DNA from: CAYNLG01 sp964397995
Lineage (GTDB): Bacteria > Planctomycetota > Phycisphaerae > FEN-1346
Assembly: GCA_964397995.1 (NCBI GenBank)
Contig: CAYNLG010000075.1
Location: 1-17,770 of the forward strand
Direction: 5' to 3'
DNA: 17,770 nucleotides
The stretch's first letter is position 1, and each line of letters begins with the position of its first letter. The notes under the pieces were generated by a model. It was not told the origin of the DNA. It was given only the letters and a program-made list of their open reading frames with translations, and did no database searches. This document shows, piece after piece, positions 14,147 to 17,770 of the stretch. A program made the position numbers and the translations under genes.

Positions 14147-14914
14147 TTAGTACCCCGCGCCGCCCTTCTTCCAGCCTTCATCCTCGCGGCCGGTCTTGGT
14201 CCAGTCCTTCTCGGTGTCCTCGCGGCCTTCCTTCTCCCAGTCCTTGTCGTCGTCGCCCCAGGTCCGCTCGTTGTCGCCCGCGCCACCGCCCGACGACCCG
14301 CCGCCCGCGGCGTCCTTGGCCTTCTGCTGGGCTTCCTTCTTGAGCGCCTCGAGGCCGTTCTTGGCGACCTCGTTCTCCGGGTCGAACTTCTGGATCTTCT
14401 GGTAGTACGCCGCCGCGCCCCGAAGGTCCCCCGCCTCGTGGCGGGCCGTGGCCATATCGGCGTAGATGCCGGCGGCCCGGTTCGTGCAGGCGTCCTGGTA
14501 CTGGGCCTTGACCGCCGCCTTCTGAGCGTCGTCGCGGATCATTATCTGGCCCCGCTTCGCCTTCAGGATGGCCCCGACGTACGTGGCGGCCGCGCGCTCG
14601 CGGAACGTCTCGGCCTTCTTCACGTTCCGCTTGTCTTCGGGCTTCGCCATCTCCTCTTCGTACATCTTCTCGAACTTCTTCGCCTGCTCCATCTGGTCTT
14701 CGATGGGCTTGACGGCACGGCGATAGAGCATCGGCCCGAGTTCCTTCTCAAGGTCCATGCCCTGCTTTTCGGCGGCGGCTTCGCCGCCCTCGCCCTTGTC
14801 CCAGGGCAGGCCGTCCTTGGCCTTCACGTCGGCGGCGGTATCGTCGGCCAGGGCCGCTCCCGTCCAGAGCAGCATCAGGGCCGTCACGAGCAGACTCACA
14901 CTCAGGCGCGTCAT
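14147..14914 (-). CDS. Secreted protein with TPR-like segment and Trp-repeat charged tail
   Basis: This 255-residue protein has a classical signal peptide, a hydrophobic core (LSVSLLVTALMLLWTGA) ending ALA-D with predicted cleavage after residue 23. It is probably exported to the periplasm or beyond. Residues about 55-130 are Lys/Glu/Ala-rich helices, likely coiled coil. Residues about 144-195 look like a TPR (AAGIYADMATARHEAGDLRGAAAYYQ, then FDPENEVAKNGL). A Gly/Ser linker (202-213) leads to a tail with 12-residue repeats KDWEKEGREDTE and KDWTKTGREDEG, then WKKGG; Trp occurs at 219, 226, 238 and 248. ATG at 14914 is firm, with AAGGAG 7 nt upstream. It is 115 bp after the phosphohexomutase gene, same strand. 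I do not recognise a named family; the function is unknown. Confidence 0.85.
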   Translation of the reverse strand: MTRLSVSLLVTALMLLWTGAALADDTAADVKAKDGLPWDKGEGGEAAAEKQGMDLEKELGPMLYRRAVKPIEDQMEQAKKFEKMYEEEMAKPEDKRNVKKAETFRERAAATYVGAILKAKRGQIMIRDDAQKAAVKAQYQDACTNRAAGIYADMATARHEAGDLRGAAAYYQKIQKFDPENEVAKNGLEALKKEAQQKAKDAAGGGSSGGGAGDNERTWGDDDKDWEKEGREDTEKDWTKTGREDEGWKKGGAGY

Positions 14915-14921
14915 GGGTTGA

Positions 14922-14927
14922 CTCCTT
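14922..14927 (-). promoter_or_regulatory. Shine-Dalgarno AAGGAG for the secreted protein
   Basis: A near-perfect anti-16S match, 7 nt before ATG 14914. It fixes the start of the signal peptide. Confidence 0.75.
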
Positions 14928-15029
14928 ACGCGGCAGTTCGCGGCACTCGCGGGCGCCCGCGGGGACGCCCCGCTTCTCTCATTCTATGGTCCCACGGGTC
15001 TCCCATGGTAGGGAAAAACCCGTTTTGCC

Positions 15030-16370
15030 TCAGCCGCCCGTCCCCGTCAAAGCCTTCACGCGGTCGACCCAGGCGCGGACGTCGGCGGCGTCCTTCCCCT
15101 CGGCCAGCACCCGCAGGATCGGCTCGGTGTTCGAGGCCCGCACGTGGACCCAGCCGCCGTCCCACGCCAGGTACAGCCCGTCCCGCTTGTCCGGCTCGGC
15201 GCCCGGGAAGGCGTCCCGGGTCGCCCGGAACACGGCCGCCGGGTCGGTCCCGCCGAGGGGCACCTTGTCCTTCACCATAGTGTAGACGGGCAACTCGGCC
15301 GCAAGTTCACTGACTTTTCGACCCGTGTCGGAGAGGCTCTCCAGGATTAACGCCGCCCCCGCCAGGCTATTGCGGACGCGCGTCGCCCGGGGGTCGATGA
15401 CCCCCCCGTTGCCTTCGCCGCCGATCACGCAACCCTCACGCTCGATGGCCTCCGCGACGTTCACCTCGCCGACGGGCGTCCGGACCAAGGGCACCCCGGC
15501 CTCGCGGCAGACGTCGTCCATCATGCGGCTGGTGGAGAGGTTGGCCGCCACCGGGCCCTTGGTCTGCGTCAACCGGTGCCGCGTCGCCAGGGCCAGCGTG
15601 TATTCCTCGCCGAGGGGGCGGCCGGTTTCGTCGACCAGGCTCAGGCGGTCCGCGTCCGGGTCCAGCGCCAGGCCGAGGGCGGCCCCGGCGTCACGGACGG
15701 CCGCCGCGAGGTCCGAGAGGTGGGCCGGCACGGGTTCCGGGGGGCGGCCGAAGCGGCCGGTCGGTGCCTCGTGGATCGCATGGACCGTGCAGCCCAGGCC
15801 CTCCAGCAGCAGCCGCATCTCCGCCCCGCCGGCCCCGTTGCCGGGGTCCACCGCGACCGTGAACCCGGCCGCCCGAACCCGGTCGGCGTCCACCAGGCCC
15901 AGGACGTGGGCGGCATGGCGCTCGGCGGCGTCGCTGCGGACGTCGAGCCGGCCGACGCCGTCGGTGCCCTGTTCGGCGAACGCGCCGCTCTCGACCAGGT
16001 CGCGGACGGGCCGGCCTTCTTCGGCGTTCAGCGCGACGCCGCGCGACGACAGCAGCTTGATCCCGTTGTACGGGTCGGGGTTGTGGCTGGCGGTGATGAC
16101 GACGGCGCCGGCGGCCCCCAGGTCCCCCACGAGGAAGCTGGTGCCGGGCGTCGAGAGCACGCCGCAGTCGACGACATCGCAGCCGGTGGCCATGAGCCCG
16201 GCCCGGACGGCGGCGCTCAGCATGGGCCCGCTGGGCCGCGAGTCCCGGGCGAGGACGACCCGGCCGCCGCCGAGGGTTGTCCCGAAGGCCATGGCGAACT
16301 TGAGGGCCTCGCGGGCGCCGAGGCCGTCGCCGATGACGCCGCGAACGCCTGAAATACTGACAATAAGCAT
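15030..16370 (-). CDS. Alpha-D-phosphohexomutase (GlmM/phosphomannomutase-like)
   Basis: This 446-residue cytoplasmic enzyme of the phosphohexomutase superfamily moves a phosphate between C6 and C1 of a hexose or hexosamine, feeding cell-wall or polysaccharide precursors. It shows the N-terminal SISGVRGVIGDGL, the phosphoserine loop ITASHNPDPYNGIK (Ser95), the Mg-binding loop LDPDADRLS (237-244), the sugar-specificity loop GGEGNGGVI (317-325) and the phosphate-binding loop VRASNTEPILRV (410-421). All four functional loops are intact and the length is normal. The sugar loop is GEGNGG rather than bacterial GlmM GEQSGH or PMM/PGM GEMSGH, resembling archaeal-type members, so glucosamine versus mannose/glucose preference is unclear. 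ATG at 16370 has GGGAGGG 3 nt upstream. It lies 43 bp after the PP2C gene, suggesting co-transcription. Confidence 0.94.
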   Translation of the reverse strand: MLIVSISGVRGVIGDGLGAREALKFAMAFGTTLGGGRVVLARDSRPSGPMLSAAVRAGLMATGCDVVDCGVLSTPGTSFLVGDLGAAGAVVITASHNPDPYNGIKLLSSRGVALNAEEGRPVRDLVESGAFAEQGTDGVGRLDVRSDAAERHAAHVLGLVDADRVRAAGFTVAVDPGNGAGGAEMRLLLEGLGCTVHAIHEAPTGRFGRPPEPVPAHLSDLAAAVRDAGAALGLALDPDADRLSLVDETGRPLGEEYTLALATRHRLTQTKGPVAANLSTSRMMDDVCREAGVPLVRTPVGEVNVAEAIEREGCVIGGEGNGGVIDPRATRVRNSLAGAALILESLSDTGRKVSELAAELPVYTMVKDKVPLGGTDPAAVFRATRDAFPGAEPDKRDGLYLAWDGGWVHVRASNTEPILRVLAEGKDAADVRAWVDRVKALTGTGG

Positions 16371-16413
16371 GCGCCCTCCCGTCGTGCTTCGTGTGCGGTG
16401 CCCAGGACGAGGC

Positions 16414-17628
16414 TTACGTCGCCTCCGTCAGGGCCTGGCTGGTCGCGCGCAAGCGGTTCGTGAGCACGCGGCACAGGGCCCAGAGGAGCTTGGGCGACAT
16501 GAGCAGTTCCTGGTGGGCCAGCGTCAGGAAATCGTCGCGTTTCATCGTCATGACGAGGCCGGCCTGGGACGCCACGACGTCGGCCGACCGCGGCGCGTCG
16601 TCGATCAGGCCCATCTCGCCGAAGAAATCGCCGGTGCCCAGGCGGGCGACCTCCTTGCCCTTGCGGCGGACCTGGACCTCGCCGGAGACGAGGACGTAGA
16701 AGGTGTCGCTGGCCTCGCCCTCACGGACGATGACGTCGCCCTGGGCCATGCTCTGGACGCCGATGATGTTGAGGACCTTGATGAGTTCGACGTAGGCGAG
16801 ATCCGCGAACAGGGGGATTTTCCGCAGGGCGTCGATCTTGCGGTCGGCCCGGACGGTGCCCTTCTCCAGTTCGCCCCGGACCTCGACGGCCACAACGGTG
16901 ATGTTGTCCTTCCCGCCACGCTCGTTCGCCAGGTCCACGAGCGTCTGGGGCAGGTCGGCCGTGGGCACGTCGCCGACCAGACGCTCGACCTCCCGGGCCA
17001 TCAGGTAGTCGCTCAGGCCGTCGGAGCAGAGCAGGAACCGGTCCTCCGGCAAGATCTCGACGTTCAGCAGGTCGACCTCGACGCTCCGCTGGAAGCCGAC
17101 GGCCCGCGTCAGGGCCGAGGCGTAGCGGCTTTTGGCCGCCTCGTCGGGCGTGATCAGGCCCTTACGCAGCTGGACCGCCCCGACGCTGTGGTCGTGGGTC
17201 AACAGGTGGACGCGGCCGTCGCGGACGAGATAGGCGCGGCTGTCGCCGACATGGGCGAGCAGGGCGTAGCGGCCGCTGACGGCCAGCAGGACGCACGTGG
17301 CGCCCATGCCGGACTTCGCGGCGTCGGCCTGGCCCTCGTCGTGGACCGTCTCGGAGGCCGTCTGGATGGCCGCCTCGCACAGGTACCGCGCGTCGCGCAG
17401 CGCCGCCCCGGTCGGCTCGTCCGCCAGGGCCGCCAGCACGTCGTGATGCTTGCGCAGCACGTCGTAGACCGTGAAACACGTCCGTTGCGACGCGATGTCG
17501 CCGGACCCGCACCGGCTGATGCCGTCGCAGAGGACATACAGGCCCAGGTCCTGGTCGAAGAGCAGCGAGTCTTCGTTGACGGTCCGGACGCGGCCGGCGT
17601 CGGTGACGGCGTAGGCGACCTGCTTCAT
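16414..17628 (-). CDS. PP2C-type protein phosphatase fused to a cyclic-nucleotide-binding domain
   Basis: This 404-residue soluble protein has residues about 1-250 as a PP2C (PPM) Ser/Thr phosphatase: VRTVNEDS (Asp20), LCDGIS (Asp35-Gly36), GMGATCVLL, LLAHVGDSRAYLVRDG, LTHDHS, LCSDGLSDYL (Asp203) and GGKDNITVV (Asp241). The metal-binding aspartates remain, but the usual DGMGGH loop reads DGISRCG. Residues about 270-390 are a CAP_ED/cNMP-binding domain: LFADLAYVEL, GDVIVREGEASDTFYVLVSGEVQV, and a phosphate-binding cassette GDFFGEMGLIDDAPRSADV with Glu338 and Arg347 kept. So a cyclic nucleotide may control dephosphorylation; this is inference. ATG at 17628 has AGGGGG 6 nt upstream. The phosphohexomutase gene follows after 43 bp. 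The substrate, presumably proteins phosphorylated by Ser/Thr kinases, is not in the window. Confidence 0.93.
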   Translation of the reverse strand: MKQVAYAVTDAGRVRTVNEDSLLFDQDLGLYVLCDGISRCGSGDIASQRTCFTVYDVLRKHHDVLAALADEPTGAALRDARYLCEAAIQTASETVHDEGQADAAKSGMGATCVLLAVSGRYALLAHVGDSRAYLVRDGRVHLLTHDHSVGAVQLRKGLITPDEAAKSRYASALTRAVGFQRSVEVDLLNVEILPEDRFLLCSDGLSDYLMAREVERLVGDVPTADLPQTLVDLANERGGKDNITVVAVEVRGELEKGTVRADRKIDALRKIPLFADLAYVELIKVLNIIGVQSMAQGDVIVREGEASDTFYVLVSGEVQVRRKGKEVARLGTGDFFGEMGLIDDAPRSADVVASQAGLVMTMKRDDFLTLAHQELLMSPKLLWALCRVLTNRLRATSQALTEAT

Positions 17629-17680
17629 GGCGGACCCCCTGACAGTACCGTACCCCTGTTATCGACCCCGCGGCGGTGCA

Positions 17681-17710
17681 AGTATAGCGGCCCTTGCCGC
17701 GCGATGCCAC
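17681..17710 (-). promoter_or_regulatory. Candidate sigma-70 promoter for the PP2C/phosphohexomutase operon
   Basis: On the - strand GTGGCA (17705-17710, 4 of 6) and TATACT (17681-17686, 5 of 6) are 18 nt apart. They lie about 50 nt before ATG 17628 in an otherwise gene-free stretch. The -10 is good and the -35 is weak. Confidence 0.45.
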
Positions 17711-17770
17711 GGAATGGGTGTGACTAATTTTTCTGGCGCATTCTAAATCCTTTGCTAGCCTTGTTTTGCG

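Noticed and set aside
14915..15029. A promoter for the secreted-protein gene using a TAGAAT hexamer on the - strand
   Set aside because: The -10-like hexamer has no acceptable -35 at 16-18 nt, so the gene may be read from the upstream operon instead.
15325..17727. 800-codon + strand open frame over the mutase and phosphatase genes
   Set aside because: It runs antisense across two well-supported genes. The translation has no recognisable domain and its composition is typical of a shadow frame.
17711..17770. AT-rich end of the window as a promoter or gene start
   Set aside because: It is too short and cut by the window edge. No ORF, hairpin or well-spaced promoter could be placed.
1..17770. 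Defence system, prophage, transposon, CRISPR or integron
   Set aside because: No transposase, integrase, Cas, toxin-antitoxin or terminal repeats were seen. All long genes belong to core metabolism or signalling families.

Overview
The window is about 17.8 kb of very GC-rich bacterial DNA with tightly packed, mostly housekeeping and signalling genes. There is no sign of phage, transposon, CRISPR array, rRNA or tRNA. The taxonomic guess is a planctomycete or close PVC relative. It rests on the N-terminal HTH plus receiver regulator, the Sua5-phosphatase fusion, the PP2C plus cyclic-nucleotide-binding fusion and the TPR-rich lipoprotein cluster. This is inference; no marker gene here is decisive.

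Left part, + strand (1-7228). The window opens inside a glycyl-tRNA synthetase (glyQS/GRS1 type). Next come three genes joined by 4-bp GTGA stop/start overlaps: a TPR-SPOR lipoprotein and two cytoplasmic TPR proteins. A clear sigma-70-like promoter (TTGACA-18-TCTAAT) then starts a potassium-uptake pair, a TrkH/KtrB-type channel with an unusual N-terminal membrane extension and a single-RCK TrkA/KtrA regulator.

Middle, - strand (7297-8933). A two-gene unit carries a Sua5/YrdC-LMW phosphatase fusion protein and RpiB, coupled by a TGATG overlap. The order matches the ywlC-ywlE-ywlF neighbourhood of Bacillus, with the first two functions fused.

Centre right, - strand (9082-13805). This is a compact signalling module, read from about 13.9 kb leftward. 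An HTH-receiver regulator has its own promoter and a putative operator. It is followed by an HDOD-GAF-histidine kinase, then a 238-bp intergenic region rich in inverted repeats, then a receiver-GAF-HD-GYP protein with intact motifs for c-di-GMP hydrolysis. One kinase flanked by two receivers, one transcriptional and one second-messenger, suggests a branched output.

Right part, - strand (14147-17628). A PP2C phosphatase fused to a cyclic-nucleotide-binding domain is followed 43 bp later by an alpha-D-phosphohexomutase (GlmM/ManB-like). After that comes a secreted protein with a TPR-like segment and an acidic/basic tryptophan-repeat tail. A promoter for the phosphatase can be proposed near 17.7 kb.

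I found no clearly new defence or mobile system. The most interesting items are the kinase/HD-GYP module with its structured spacer, the Sua5-phosphatase fusion with Met at a specificity position, the PP2C-cNMP fusion with an altered metal-site loop, and the coupled SPOR/TPR operon.
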